This document shows positions 16,655 through 25,370 of a DNA stretch of 64,000 nucleotides, in pieces. The notes beneath the pieces are model-generated. The model was not told the origin of the DNA. It was given only the letters and a program-made list of their open reading frames with translations, and ran no database searches. The translations under genes and the position numbers were made by a program. Position 1 is the first letter of the stretch, and each line of letters opens with the position of its first letter. Source of the DNA: JANWXD01 sp037446115 (lineage in GTDB: Bacteria; Acidobacteriota; Terriglobia; Bryobacterales; Bryobacteraceae); contig JBBIJF010000017.1 of the NCBI GenBank assembly GCA_037446115.1, forward strand, positions 35,095 to 99,094. Direction: 5' to 3'.

Positions 16655-17050
16655 ATGCGCATCCTGTTTGTGTGTTTCGGGAATTCCTGCCGTAGTCAGA
16701 TGGCCGAAGGCTTCGCCAAAGCTCTTGCCCGCGGAATCTGGGAGGCCGACAGCGCAGGACTCCACCCCGCCCGTGACGTCGCGCACCTGGCGCGCGAGGT
16801 CATGCGCGAAAAAGGGATCACGCTCGAGGGGCACTACCCCAAGAGCGTGGACGAACTCCCCCTGGCTGCCTACGACCTCATCGTCAACATGAGCGGCGAG
16901 CCGCTGCCGGGCCGCGTCACCGCGCCCGTCCTCGAGTGGGACATCCCCGATCCCATCGGCCAAAGCCTGGACGTGTATCGCCGCGTCCGCGACGAAATCG
17001 AACGCCGCGTGCGCCGGCTTCTGGACCGCGGGCCCGGAGCGCGCCCCTGA
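16655..17050 (+). CDS. Low-molecular-weight phosphotyrosine phosphatase / ArsC-type protein
   Basis: 131 residues. The start MRILFVCFGNSCRSQMAEGF contains the P-loop CX5R (C F G N S C R) followed by S, and WDIPDPIGQSLDVYRRVRDEI supplies the general-acid DP motif. The NSCRSQMAEG wording is closest to thioredoxin-coupled arsenate reductases, but no further conserved cysteine pair typical of that class is evident, so a phosphatase role is equally possible. Begins 5 nt after pdxT and is likely read through from it. No arsenic genes are nearby. Its charged C-terminus is not conserved. Confidence 0.8.
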   Translation: MRILFVCFGNSCRSQMAEGFAKALARGIWEADSAGLHPARDVAHLAREVMREKGITLEGHYPKSVDELPLAAYDLIVNMSGEPLPGRVTAPVLEWDIPDPIGQSLDVYRRVRDEIERRVRRLLDRGPGARP

Positions 17051-17072
17051 GTTGCCGGAAAACCTGCCTCCG

Positions 17073-17894
17073 CTAGTCGGTGGGCCGGGGCCGAGGCGTC
17101 GCATCCCCCGGAATCAGCCCCATCGCCCAGCGGATGGCCTCCAGCCACATCTTCTGCACGTCCGGACGGTCCCAGACGTCCTCCCGGTGCCCCAGACTCG
17201 TGTAAAAGACCCGTCCCTTGCCGTACGTCCGCACCCACGCCACGGCGAAATCCTTGTCCGTGCGGTGCACCCCCTTGCGCGTCAGGTCAATCTTGTCCGC
17301 ATCCAGCCGCATCAGCACCCGCACCTTCTCCCGGGAAAAATCCTTGATCTGGTAGATCTCGTCGTAGATCGTAAAGCGTGCCGGAAAAGGCTTCATGGCC
17401 GGAAAGTTCGGATCCTCGACAATGATCGGAGCCTCGAACTGGTTCCACGGATGCAGGTCGAAGTAGCCGCCGATCATCTCGCCGTACTCCGGCCATTTGT
17501 AGAAGGTGTCGGTGGCGCTGTGCGCCCCCAGAAAGCCTTTGCCGTCGTCGTGCACGAACGACAGCAATGCGGCTTTCTGTTCCTCGTCCATGTCCAGCTC
17601 GCCCGTCGTGAAGAAAAACACCGCGTCGAAATAGTCCAGATTCTTGGCGTTGCCCCCCAGCTTTTTCTTGGTGAGCAACTGCGTGTCTGTGCGGATATAG
17701 GTGTCATAGAGCCCGGATTCCTGCCCGATCTTCCACACCGTGCCCAGGGCGTGCGAAACCGAGTCGTGCTGAAACCCCTTGACCGCACCGATCGCCAGAA
17801 GCTTCTTCTTCTTCTTGGTCTGCGCCCCGAGCGGCGCCGCCAGCACCGTCGTGACGAACAATAAGACGAAACCCAATACGGCAGTTCGCTTCAT
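17073..17894 (-). CDS. Exported ThuA-like domain protein
   Basis: 273 residues from ATG 17894, which has GGAGG eight bases upstream. MKRTAVLGFVLLFVTTVLA is a signal peptide, followed by a lysine run and a ThuA-like (class I glutamine-amidotransferase-like) fold: KKLLAIGAVKGFQHDSVSHA, FFFTTGELDMDEEQKAALL, KGFLGAHSATDTFYKWPEYG and a terminal VWVRT-like AVAWVRTYGKGRVFYTSLGH. ThuA-like proteins in this type of organism are linked to sugar use, but no catalytic role is proven. The GAHSATDTF segment is where the nucleophile elbow of amidotransferases would be; no cysteine is present there. Convergent with the phosphatase gene, 22 nt apart. It lies 59 nt downstream of the SDR gene and may belong to the same transcript. 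Confidence 0.85.
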   Translation of the reverse strand: MKRTAVLGFVLLFVTTVLAAPLGAQTKKKKKLLAIGAVKGFQHDSVSHALGTVWKIGQESGLYDTYIRTDTQLLTKKKLGGNAKNLDYFDAVFFFTTGELDMDEEQKAALLSFVHDDGKGFLGAHSATDTFYKWPEYGEMIGGYFDLHPWNQFEAPIIVEDPNFPAMKPFPARFTIYDEIYQIKDFSREKVRVLMRLDADKIDLTRKGVHRTDKDFAVAWVRTYGKGRVFYTSLGHREDVWDRPDVQKMWLEAIRWAMGLIPGDATPRPRPTD

Positions 17895-17953
17895 CGGCAA
17901 CCTCCAGTTCGCAACAATCATCTCACACTCGTCGCTCTTGCGAGCGCCTTCCG

Positions 17954-18778
17954 CTACAGCTTCTGTACCCGGCGCAGCGTGAACAGTTCCGGCTGGCTGT
18001 TGGTATGCTCCAGCCGCCGCCAGTCGTCCGCGACGTGCAGCATCTTGCCCGTGATGTGATTGGAGCGTTCCGAAGCCAGAAAAAACGCCAGCTCGATCTG
18101 TTCCTCCGGCGGGCAGCCCCCCGTGAGCTGGACCGCCCGCGCCCGCTCCAGTTCCTTTTGTCCCGCTCGTTCCCCGGCCCGCAGGATTTCGTCCGTCATG
18201 TGCGTGTACGCCCCGCCGGGAGAAAAACAGTTGACCTGCACGTTGGCGTCCCGCACTTCTTCGGCCACGGTCTCCACGAAGCGCGCCAGGGCGGCCTTGG
18301 CCGTCGCATAGGCGGAAAAGTTCGGCCGCGGGTGCGCCGCGCCCCCTCCCGTCAGAACGATGATCTTGCCCGAACGCCGCCCGATCATCTCGGGCAGCAC
18401 CGCGCGGCAGGCGTGCATCACCCCCACCAGGTTCACGCCCACGGTCGCCGCCCACGCCGCCGGATCCGTATCCCACAGCGGCCCGATCGGCCCCTGAATC
18501 GCCGCCGCCGCCACCAGAATGTCCGTGCCGCCGAACACCTCGCGCATGCGCGTCACCGCACCGCAGACCGCGGCGTAGTCCCTCACGTCGGCCGCCAGGG
18601 GCAGCGACCGGCCGCCCGCGTGCGCAATCTCCAGGTGGACCAGTTCTAGTTCCGCCCGGCTCCGCGCCAGCAGTCCGACCCCTGCTCCGGCCGCCGCAAA
18701 GCCCAGGGCCAGCCGCTTGCCGATTCCTCTGCCCGCCCCGGTGATTAGCACGCTTCGACCGTCGAATCGCTGCGCCAC
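17954..18778 (-). CDS. Short-chain dehydrogenase/reductase
   Basis: 274 residues with the classical SDR cofactor motif VLITGAGRGIGKRLALGFAA at the N-terminus, an NAD-loop-like sequence LVAAAAIQGPIG in place of NNAG, and the catalytic YxxxK as YATAKAAL, preceded by the serine-equivalent region KIIVLTGGGAAHPRPNFSA. The canonical catalytic Ser appears replaced (TGGGAA), so activity may be altered; close alignment would be needed to be sure. Begins 30 nt after the alanine racemase stop on the same strand, so probably co-transcribed with the glycosyltransferase/alr unit. Substrate unknown. Confidence 0.85.
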   Translation of the reverse strand: MAQRFDGRSVLITGAGRGIGKRLALGFAAAGAGVGLLARSRAELELVHLEIAHAGGRSLPLAADVRDYAAVCGAVTRMREVFGGTDILVAAAAIQGPIGPLWDTDPAAWAATVGVNLVGVMHACRAVLPEMIGRRSGKIIVLTGGGAAHPRPNFSAYATAKAALARFVETVAEEVRDANVQVNCFSPGGAYTHMTDEILRAGERAGQKELERARAVQLTGGCPPEEQIELAFFLASERSNHITGKMLHVADDWRRLEHTNSQPELFTLRRVQKL

Positions 18779-18808
18779 GGCTCACGCCACCCCCGGTAGT
18801 ATATCGGC

Positions 18809-19948
18809 TCAGACGTACAGGCGCGGTACCCGCGCGCTGATTCCGCACAGCACGCTGTAGGAGATGGTTCCCGCCCAGCGGGCGATCTGCTGGGCGTCCA
18901 CCGCCACGTCCCCTTCGCGCCCGAGCAGGGTCACCGTATCCCCCGGCCGCAAGTGCGGCGCATGACTGATGTCAATCGTGGTCAGATCCATGGAAACCGC
19001 ACCCAGCACCGGAGCCAGCCGCCCCCCGGCAATCACTTTGCCCCGGTTCGAAAGCCGGTGCGGGTAGCCGTCTGCATAGCCCGCCGCCAGCACCGCGATC
19101 CGCATCGGGCGCGGCGCGCGGTACATCGCCCCGTAACCGATCTCCGCCCCCGCCGGAACGTCCTTGACCGCGACAATCACCGCCTTCCAGCTCAGCGCCG
19201 GACGCACCTCCAGGACCCGCGCCGGTGCCGGGCCCCGCGCCGGAGACACGTAGCCGTACAGTACATGGCCCGGACGGACCATGTTCCGCCACGCCTCCCG
19301 CCGCCCGAAGGCCAGCGGATTGCTGCTGGAAACGTGCACCCAGCGCGGCGCCACGCCCGCACGGCTAAGTTGCGTCACCAGCTCGCCGAAGATCGCCAGC
19401 TGCCGCTCGGTCTGATCCCGCGTGTAATCCGCCGACGACGCCAGATGCGTCATGATGCCTTCCATCTCGAGCCGCCGCGCCGTGGCCAGCGCCGCAAGGA
19501 TCGCTCCGGCATCCGGCGCCACACCCAGCCGGTGCATCCCTGTGTCCACTTTGAGGTGGAAGGCGATCCTCCGCCCGGCGGCCTCGGCCGCCGCATCCAG
19601 CTCCCGCATCTGCTCGAGCGTATGCACGACCGGTGTCAGTTCGTGCCGGAAGATCAGCTCCCGTTCCCACGCGAGCAGGTCCGCCATCACCAGAATCCGC
19701 GCCCGGATGCCGGCCTCCCGCAGCGCCGCTCCTTCGGCCGCATGGCTTACCGCGAACCACCGCGCACCGGCCGCCTCCAGCGCCCGCGACACCGCCGCGG
19801 CCCCGTGCCCGTAGGCATCCGCCTTGACCACCGGCATCACCTCCGCCTGCTCGCCCACCAGCCGCTGCACGGCGCGGAAATTCGCCACAATCTGGTCCAG
19901 GGAGACCTCTACCCAGCACCGCCGTCCGGACCACTGCGCGGCGTTCAT
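18809..19948 (-). CDS. alr: Alanine racemase
   Basis: PLP enzyme that makes D-alanine for peptidoglycan. 379 residues from ATG 19948. Lys42 in VMPVVKADAYGHGA binds PLP; the C-terminal catalytic tyrosine segment is AEIGYGAMYRAPRPMRIAVLAAGYADGYPH, of which EIGYGA holds the base. The conserved FHLKVDTGMHRLG and SMDLTTIDIS are also present. The start overlaps the stop of the upstream glycosyltransferase (ATGA), so this cell-wall enzyme is translationally coupled to a glycan cluster. A longer in-frame ORF upstream is antisense-free but lacks any family similarity and was not used. Confidence 0.96.
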   Translation of the reverse strand: MNAAQWSGRRCWVEVSLDQIVANFRAVQRLVGEQAEVMPVVKADAYGHGAAAVSRALEAAGARWFAVSHAAEGAALREAGIRARILVMADLLAWERELIFRHELTPVVHTLEQMRELDAAAEAAGRRIAFHLKVDTGMHRLGVAPDAGAILAALATARRLEMEGIMTHLASSADYTRDQTERQLAIFGELVTQLSRAGVAPRWVHVSSSNPLAFGRREAWRNMVRPGHVLYGYVSPARGPAPARVLEVRPALSWKAVIVAVKDVPAGAEIGYGAMYRAPRPMRIAVLAAGYADGYPHRLSNRGKVIAGGRLAPVLGAVSMDLTTIDISHAPHLRPGDTVTLLGREGDVAVDAQQIARWAGTISYSVLCGISARVPRLYV

Positions 19949-21024
19949 CGCCGGGCCAGCCGCTCGAAGAGCCGTTCGTAGGCCTCCGTCACCGCCTCCC
20001 AGCGGTAGCGCTCCCGCACCCGCTCCTGCGCCTTCCGCCGCCACTCCTCCCGCTCGCTCTCCTCCATCGTTAAAACCGCCCCGATCTTCTCCGCCAGGTC
20101 CTCGCGGAACGGAATCGCCGCGCCGGAGGCCACCTCTGCATTTTCCGGCGTGTCCAGATACAGCACGAGCGCGCCCCGCCCCATGGCCTCGATCAGCGCC
20201 GGATGCGTCCCGCCTACTTCCGTCGCGTGGATGTAGGCGAAACAGTGCGACAGCAGTTCGTGATAGCCCCGCCCGTAAATCGCTCCCGGAAACAAAATCC
20301 GCGGATCGCGCGTCTGGCGCACCTGCCGCACATAACCGGCCGCGTAAGGGGCATCGCCCACCATCACCAGCCGGTGGTTGCCGGCGACCTGCTCGAAGGC
20401 TTCCCGCACCATCAGCGCGTTGTTCTCCGGCTCCATGCGGCTCACATAGAGGAAATAACATCCCGGCCGCAGGCCCAGACGGTCCAGCGCTTCCGTCGTC
20501 TCGAGCTTGCCGGTCTCGGCGCCGTAAGGAATGTAGGTCGTCTCTTTGGCGTAGCGGTGAAAGTAGTAATTGCTGATGGTCCGCGCGTCCGCCACCACTG
20601 CTGACGGAAACCACGTCGCCAGGCGCTCGGAAACCAGATACCACGCCTTGGCCAGCGCGTTCCACTTGCGCCGCTGCCGCTCGATGCCGTCCACGTTCAG
20701 CACGACGGGAATGCCCGCCAGGCGTGGCAACAGCGTGAAGACCGCATTGGCGGCGTTGCAGTACAGGGCCGCGTCCGCCCCGCGCCGCGGCAGATCCAGC
20801 GTGGACAGAAAGGTGTGGACCACCGTGTCCAGGTACTTGTGGCGGATCGTCGGCAGGTGGACCAGCCGGGCTCCGCGCCACTCCGCGGGCCCCCTCCGGC
20901 CCCGGCAGTAGACCGTCACCTCGTGTCCGCGCGATGCCAGCCGGGCCGACAATTCCTCTGCGAAGGTTTCAAAGCCGCCGTAACGCCCCGGAACCCCGCG
21001 CGTGCCCAGAATGGCCAGCTTCAT
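19945..21024 (-). CDS. Glycosyltransferase family 4 (DUF1972-type N-terminus)
   Basis: 359 residues. The N-terminus KLAILGTRGVPGRYGGFETFAEEL is the DUF1972 signature found in rhamnosyltransferase-like GT4 enzymes. The C-terminal GT-B half includes YFLYVSRMEPENNALMV and the sugar-nucleotide loop region ATEVGGTHPALIEAMGRGALVL, with the EX7E-like arrangement around EVGGTHPALIEAMG. Predicted to add a sugar to a surface polysaccharide or lipid-linked intermediate in the cytoplasm. It follows the GT2 gene at 21025 with no spacer and overlaps alr by 4 nt. Confidence 0.9.
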   Translation of the reverse strand: MKLAILGTRGVPGRYGGFETFAEELSARLASRGHEVTVYCRGRRGPAEWRGARLVHLPTIRHKYLDTVVHTFLSTLDLPRRGADAALYCNAANAVFTLLPRLAGIPVVLNVDGIERQRRKWNALAKAWYLVSERLATWFPSAVVADARTISNYYFHRYAKETTYIPYGAETGKLETTEALDRLGLRPGCYFLYVSRMEPENNALMVREAFEQVAGNHRLVMVGDAPYAAGYVRQVRQTRDPRILFPGAIYGRGYHELLSHCFAYIHATEVGGTHPALIEAMGRGALVLYLDTPENAEVASGAAIPFREDLAEKIGAVLTMEESEREEWRRKAQERVRERYRWEAVTEAYERLFERLARR

Positions 21025-22074
21025 CTAGCCGCGCGCCGCGCGCGAGTGGGCCATCACCCGCGGCCGGGCATTGGGAGCCGGCCGGCTCACCGGCAGGTAC
21101 CGGAACCAGCTGGCCAGATACTCATCGTTCACGCGCCGCCGCTTCATGATCTCCCGCCGCTTGGCCCACACGCGCTTCCAGTTCTTCGCCAGATACCAGA
21201 ACGCCTTCAGCGAGGTGTGCTCCCGCAACAGGCAGCAGCCGATCACTAACAGATCCCGCGCCGTGATCGAGAAAAAGTTCCTCCGGTACAGGTCCGGAGT
21301 CATGTTCTTGATCCGCATCAGGAACCGGTTCTTCACCGAATGCATGTTGATCACCGGCGGCAGCGCCCGGCGGTTGCCCGGCAGCACCTTGCGCACGTGA
21401 TAGCCCCGCGCGTGCGGCGTGTAAATGCACCGCCAGCCCAGCAACTGCGCCCGCCAGGCTACGTCCGCATCCTCGCGGTACACGAAAAAGTCCGGATCGA
21501 AAAACTCCCCGTTGACCGATACATCCTCGATCATCTGCCGGCGGTACAGCGCCGCCGCCGCCGAGGCGCCGAACACGTATTCGTAGTGCAGGAAATGCCC
21601 GTTGTCCACCTGCTGGCTGCCGCGGTCCAGATGGCGCAGCATGGGCGTAAAGTAAATCCCCGTCGAGTCCACCAGCGGGCGCTCCGGCACTTCGAAGCTG
21701 GCGCTCATCGTCAACAGCTTGCCGCATACCGAGCCGATGCGCGGATGGATGTGCCCCGCCGCCACCATCGCCTGAATGAAGCCGGGATTGAGCAGCACGT
21801 CCGGGTTCAGCGTCAGCACCCACTGCCCCGACGACAGCCCGATCGCCTGATTCTGCGCCGCCGCAAACCCGATGTTCTCCCGGTTGTACACCACCATGCA
21901 GCGGTCCTCGAATTCCCGCAGGATCTCCGCCGTGCCGTCCGCCGAAGCGTTGTCCACGACGATGACTTCCTTGTGGGGATACTTCTGAGCCAGAACTGAC
22001 TCCAGACACTTCCGGATGAACCGCTCGCTGTTGTAGGTGACGATCGTGACCGAAACCAGATCATTGTGTGCCAT
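21025..22074 (-). CDS. Glycosyltransferase family 2
   Basis: 349 residues. GT-A fold with SVTIVTYNSERFIRKCLESVLAQ, the VIVVDNASADGT nucleotide-binding segment, LTLNPDVLLNPGFI as the metal-binding region and the acceptor-side EDADVAWRAQLLGW. The family (WsaF/rhamnosyltransferase-like) usually acts on O-antigen or other surface glycans. The C-terminal extension is basic and amphipathic (KNRFLMRIKNMTPDLYRRN) and may attach to the membrane. Part of a run of five transferases transcribed together; donor and acceptor unknown. Confidence 0.9.
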   Translation of the reverse strand: MAHNDLVSVTIVTYNSERFIRKCLESVLAQKYPHKEVIVVDNASADGTAEILREFEDRCMVVYNRENIGFAAAQNQAIGLSSGQWVLTLNPDVLLNPGFIQAMVAAGHIHPRIGSVCGKLLTMSASFEVPERPLVDSTGIYFTPMLRHLDRGSQQVDNGHFLHYEYVFGASAAAALYRRQMIEDVSVNGEFFDPDFFVYREDADVAWRAQLLGWRCIYTPHARGYHVRKVLPGNRRALPPVINMHSVKNRFLMRIKNMTPDLYRRNFFSITARDLLVIGCCLLREHTSLKAFWYLAKNWKRVWAKRREIMKRRRVNDEYLASWFRYLPVSRPAPNARPRVMAHSRAARG

Positions 22075-22088
22075 GCGCGTGAATCCGC

Positions 22089-23075
22089 CTACGAAACAGG
22101 TGCCTGAACTTTTTCTTGCTCCGCTCGTTGCCGCAACCGGTCAGCCGAATCAGCCGCATGCGGCTGCCTCCGATACGAAAACTGACGCCGCGCGAGCCCG
22201 GCCACACGGCCAAACACCCGCACGGGACCGCTGCTGCGCTCCCGCGCGATCCCCGCTACCATGCGAAGCACCGCGCCTGCAACCACCGAGGCGCACACCA
22301 CCCGGAAGGCGCCGGGCCCGTAATGCTTCGCCGCATACCTCAGAAGGCTACTATACCAGCAAACTTCGCGGTCTTCTTGTGAAATCCTCCGCACCGACGC
22401 CGCCCCCGCGTGCCGGGCCCGGCACTCCGGCCGGTACACCACCCGCCATCCGCCCTCGTGCAGCCGCTTCAAAAAATCCACGTCCTCGAACCAGATCGGA
22501 TAGAACCCCTCATCAAAGCCGCCCACCTTCTCCCAGGCCGCTCGCCGGATCAGCAGGAACGCCCCCGCCGGTTGCTCGATCTCGGCGGGCCGGCTCCAGT
22601 CGAAATCCAGACAGCGGTAGCGGCGGTTGACGGGATTGCCCGGCCAGAGCCGGTTGAGAGCCAGAACCTCGAACGCCAGCGCCGCCGCACTCGGGAATTG
22701 CCGGATCGCGAACCCTCTTTGCGGCTCCCCGTCCGCTCCCACCAGCTGGCCCGCCGCCGCCCCCACCTCCGGTGCCTCGCACGCCGCAATGAGCGGAGCG
22801 GGCGAATCCAGGAGCACCGTGTCCGGATTCAGCAACAGGACCAACGGCGTCTCCAGCGCCCGGATCCCTTGGTTGGCGGCTCCCGCAAATCCCCGGTTCG
22901 CCCGGTTGCCGATCCAGCCCACGCCCTCGCGCCTCCGCACCTCGCCCTCCGTGCCGTCCGCCGAGGCGTTGTCCACCACCACGATGTCGTCCGCCCACGG
23001 CAGCAGCGCATCCAGACACGGCCCGATCTCCGCCTCCGCGTTCCACGTCACCACCACCGCGCCGAGCCTGCTCAT
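22089..23075 (-). CDS. Glycosyltransferase family 2
   Basis: 328 residues from ATG 23075, chosen because it overlaps the stop of the upstream transferase (ATGA) and begins exactly at the conserved first strand (MSRLGAVVVTWNAEAEIGPC). Features: DDIVVVDNASADGTEGEV, LVLLLNPDTVLLDSP, an acceptor loop GFDEGFYPIWFEDVDFLKRL containing the ED motif. The last 40 residues are arginine- and glutamine-rich and not conserved. Similar in layout to the neighbouring GT2 genes, suggesting duplication and divergence within the cluster. Confidence 0.9.
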   Translation of the reverse strand: MSRLGAVVVTWNAEAEIGPCLDALLPWADDIVVVDNASADGTEGEVRRREGVGWIGNRANRGFAGAANQGIRALETPLVLLLNPDTVLLDSPAPLIAACEAPEVGAAAGQLVGADGEPQRGFAIRQFPSAAALAFEVLALNRLWPGNPVNRRYRCLDFDWSRPAEIEQPAGAFLLIRRAAWEKVGGFDEGFYPIWFEDVDFLKRLHEGGWRVVYRPECRARHAGAASVRRISQEDREVCWYSSLLRYAAKHYGPGAFRVVCASVVAGAVLRMVAGIARERSSGPVRVFGRVAGLARRQFSYRRQPHAADSADRLRQRAEQEKVQAPVS

Positions 23076-24076
23076 GTCAGTGCGAAATACAGCCGCCAGT
23101 ACAGATCCGCTCCGGCCCGCTGCTGTGCGGCCCGCAGCTGCCCTTCGCTCTCTGCCAGGATCGCCCCAAGCAGCCTCCCGTCGTTGCGCGCCGCCTGCGC
23201 CCGGAGCGAACCGAACTTGCGCAGCCCTTCCAGCTTGCCCCGCAGATAGGCCCCTGCCGCTCCGTGCCGCAGCGCCACCAGACCCCAGAGCAGCTGCGCC
23301 ACCAGCACGCGCCACGCCTGCCGGCGCAAAAACTCCGAAGGATAATGCTTGGCCACCAGCAGCAACTGATTGCGGGCCACGCGCCGCACCGTCTCCGGAT
23401 GCCATTGCCCGCGCGTCGCCCCTCCTACGTGATAGGCCACCGCCTCCGGCACGTACAGCCCCCGGTAGCCGGCCAGGGCGCAGCGCAAACTAAACTCGAC
23501 ATCCTCCATGAACGACTCGAACGCCTCATCCAACCCCCCCACCCGTTCGAAGAGCTCGCGCCGCAGCAGGGCCGCCGTCAGCGGCGCAAACGCGATCGGC
23601 CGCTTTGCGTTCCACTCCGGCCCGTCCTTGCGGCGCTGCCCCACCCGCCAGGCGCAGCCTCCCCGGCACAGCGCGTCGAAAGTGCCGTCCAGCGCATCCC
23701 TGCGGCTCCACTCGAGCAGTTTCCCCGTCAGAAACCACGCCTCCTGTTCCCCTGCGGCCTCCAGCATGCGCTCCAGCCAGTCCTCCGCCAGTTCCACGTC
23801 GTTATTGAGCACGGCGACCCAGCTTCCGGCCGACTCCTGCACCCCGACGTTGACGGCGCGGCTGAAGCCCCGGTTGCGCCCAAGTTCGATCACCCGCGCG
23901 CCCCGGCTGGCGGCTTCCTCCTGGGAGCCGTCCGCCGAGCCGTTGTCCACCACCACGATCTCCCCGAACGGAACCGTCTGCCGCGCCAGGCTTTCCAGCA
24001 GCCGCACCAGTAGCGGCCGGCTGTTCCAGTTCGGAATGATCGCACTAACGCCCTCCACGGCTTTCACGGGGCTCAC
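23072..24076 (-). CDS. Glycosyltransferase family 2
   Basis: 334 residues from GTG 24076; the first conserved strand is VSAIIPNWNSRPLLVRLLES, followed by EIVVVDNGSADGSQEEA, SWVAVLNNDVELAEDWLERM and GLDEAFESFMEDVEFSLRCALAG with the ED(V/F) acceptor motif. The start could be one of several nearby GTG codons (24076, 24067, 24058), as no strong ribosome-binding site distinguishes them. A histidine-rich segment AVAYHVGGATRGQW follows the ED motif as in rhamnosyltransferases. Overlaps the next gene by 4 nt. Confidence 0.88.
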   Translation of the reverse strand: MSPVKAVEGVSAIIPNWNSRPLLVRLLESLARQTVPFGEIVVVDNGSADGSQEEAASRGARVIELGRNRGFSRAVNVGVQESAGSWVAVLNNDVELAEDWLERMLEAAGEQEAWFLTGKLLEWSRRDALDGTFDALCRGGCAWRVGQRRKDGPEWNAKRPIAFAPLTAALLRRELFERVGGLDEAFESFMEDVEFSLRCALAGYRGLYVPEAVAYHVGGATRGQWHPETVRRVARNQLLLVAKHYPSEFLRRQAWRVLVAQLLWGLVALRHGAAGAYLRGKLEGLRKFGSLRAQAARNDGRLLGAILAESEGQLRAAQQRAGADLYWRLYFALT

Positions 24077-24124
24077 CCTTGCCAGGGCAGGAACGGGGAG
24101 GCGGGCGGGTCAGGCGCCATCATA

Positions 24125-24808
24125 TCACTTCGTCCGCATCGGTGCAAACCGCTTCTTGAAAAGGAAGTAGAGATTGTACAGGCCGTCCCGCCACGGATTC
24201 AACTTCACTTCCCCGAGCCGCGAACTGTACAGGATCGAAATCTCCCCGAAACGGACCCCCCGCCGCAGCGCTTCGGCTTTGATCTCCTCGGAAAACGCCA
24301 TCCCGTCGCTCTCGAGCACCATCCCCTCCAAAATGGACCGCCGGAACACCCACATGCCCGACTGCGAATCCCGCACCCACCGCAAAAACAGCACCGACAT
24401 CACCAGCGACAGGATCAGATTGCCGACCTTGTGTTTGAAGCTCATCGCCTTCGGATCCCGCACCGGAAATCGCGACGCATTCAGAAAATCCACCTCCAGG
24501 TGCAGAAACGCCTCCAGCAGATAGGAGATCGCATCTACCGGGTAGCTGTGATCGCCGTCTAACGTTACGATGAGATCCCCCGTGGCGTACGCGAATCCCT
24601 TTTTGTAGCTCCGCCCGTAGCCCCGCACCTCCTCCCGGATCACCCTCGCCCCGTACGAGCGCGCCACTTCCGAGGTGCGGTCCGTTGAGCCGTTGTCCAC
24701 CACGATCACTTCGTCAACGAACTCGGGCATGCGCCGCAACACCTGCTCGATGCCCTGTTCTTCGTTCAGACAAGGAATGATGACGGTGATCGTGTGGCCC
24801 TTATACAT
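24125..24808 (-). CDS. Glycosyltransferase family 2, dolichyl/undecaprenyl-phosphate mannosyltransferase type
   Basis: 227 residues. TVIIPCLNEEQGIEQVLRRMP, EVIVVDNGSTDRTSEVARSY, DLIVTLDGDHSYP with the DGD metal-binding motif, then DSQSGMWVFRRSIL match the DPM1-like branch of GT2, which transfers a hexose to a polyprenyl phosphate. It is the first gene of the glycosyltransferase operon and could supply lipid-linked sugar for the later enzymes. No transmembrane anchor is seen; a hydrophobic stretch NLILSLVMSVLFLRWV lies within the domain and may touch the membrane. The gap to the next gene is 48 nt. Confidence 0.9.
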   Translation of the reverse strand: MYKGHTITVIIPCLNEEQGIEQVLRRMPEFVDEVIVVDNGSTDRTSEVARSYGARVIREEVRGYGRSYKKGFAYATGDLIVTLDGDHSYPVDAISYLLEAFLHLEVDFLNASRFPVRDPKAMSFKHKVGNLILSLVMSVLFLRWVRDSQSGMWVFRRSILEGMVLESDGMAFSEEIKAEALRRGVRFGEISILYSSRLGEVKLNPWRDGLYNLYFLFKKRFAPMRTK

Positions 24809-24855
24809 CCCGCGCGTCCGGCCCGCGCCGCCCGTCGGCTATGATGAGAGATGGC

Positions 24856-25362
24856 ATGAAGCCGCCAGCCTTTCTATTGTGCGTTACCGCGGCGCTCTTT
24901 GCAGCCGCGCCCGCCGGGCTCAATGAGATTCGCTCCGTGTATCTGTTGCCCATGAACGCCGGTCTCGATCATTACCTCGCCCAGCACCTCACCGCCGCAG
25001 GCGTCTTCCAGGTGGTCACGGACCCGAAACTCGCCGAAGCCGTCTTCACCGACCGCCTCGGCAAGGAATTTGAGCTGCTCCTTGAGGAGCTCTACCCGCC
25101 GGAACCGAAGGAGCAGACCCAGCCCCCCGCAAAGCCATCCGGTTCCGCACCCGAAGGCGCCGCCGGAGAGCTCAAAGGCGAACCCCGCACCCGGTTCTCC
25201 AGCTTCGGGCGCAGCCGCGGCAATCTGTTCCTCGTCGATCGCCGCACCCGCGCCGTGCTGTGGTCGGCATACGAACGGCCCCGCACGAGCGCCCCCGAAG
25301 AAATGGACCGCACCGCTCGGCGCTTGGTCGAGCGCCTCAAACGCACCCTCGGGGGCAAGTAA
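24856..25362 (+). CDS. Small exported protein of unknown function
   Basis: 168 residues from ATG 24856; in-frame ATGs at 24841 and 24844 are alternatives. MKPPAFLLCVTAALFAAAPAG is a signal peptide. The mature part starts EIRSVYLLPMNAGLDHYLAQHLTAAGVFQVVTDPKLAEAVF, a beta-alpha layout like a small periplasmic TolB-N/DUF-type domain that senses nothing obvious, then a proline/glutamate-rich linker and a final NLFLVDRRTRAVLWSAYERP. I do not recognise a named family. A TATGAT -10-like element ends 10 nt upstream of ATG 24856 with no Shine-Dalgarno sequence, so translation may be leaderless. Divergent from the glycosyltransferase operon. Confidence 0.7.
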   Translation: MKPPAFLLCVTAALFAAAPAGLNEIRSVYLLPMNAGLDHYLAQHLTAAGVFQVVTDPKLAEAVFTDRLGKEFELLLEELYPPEPKEQTQPPAKPSGSAPEGAAGELKGEPRTRFSSFGRSRGNLFLVDRRTRAVLWSAYERPRTSAPEEMDRTARRLVERLKRTLGGK

Positions 25363-25370
25363 CGCCCCCC

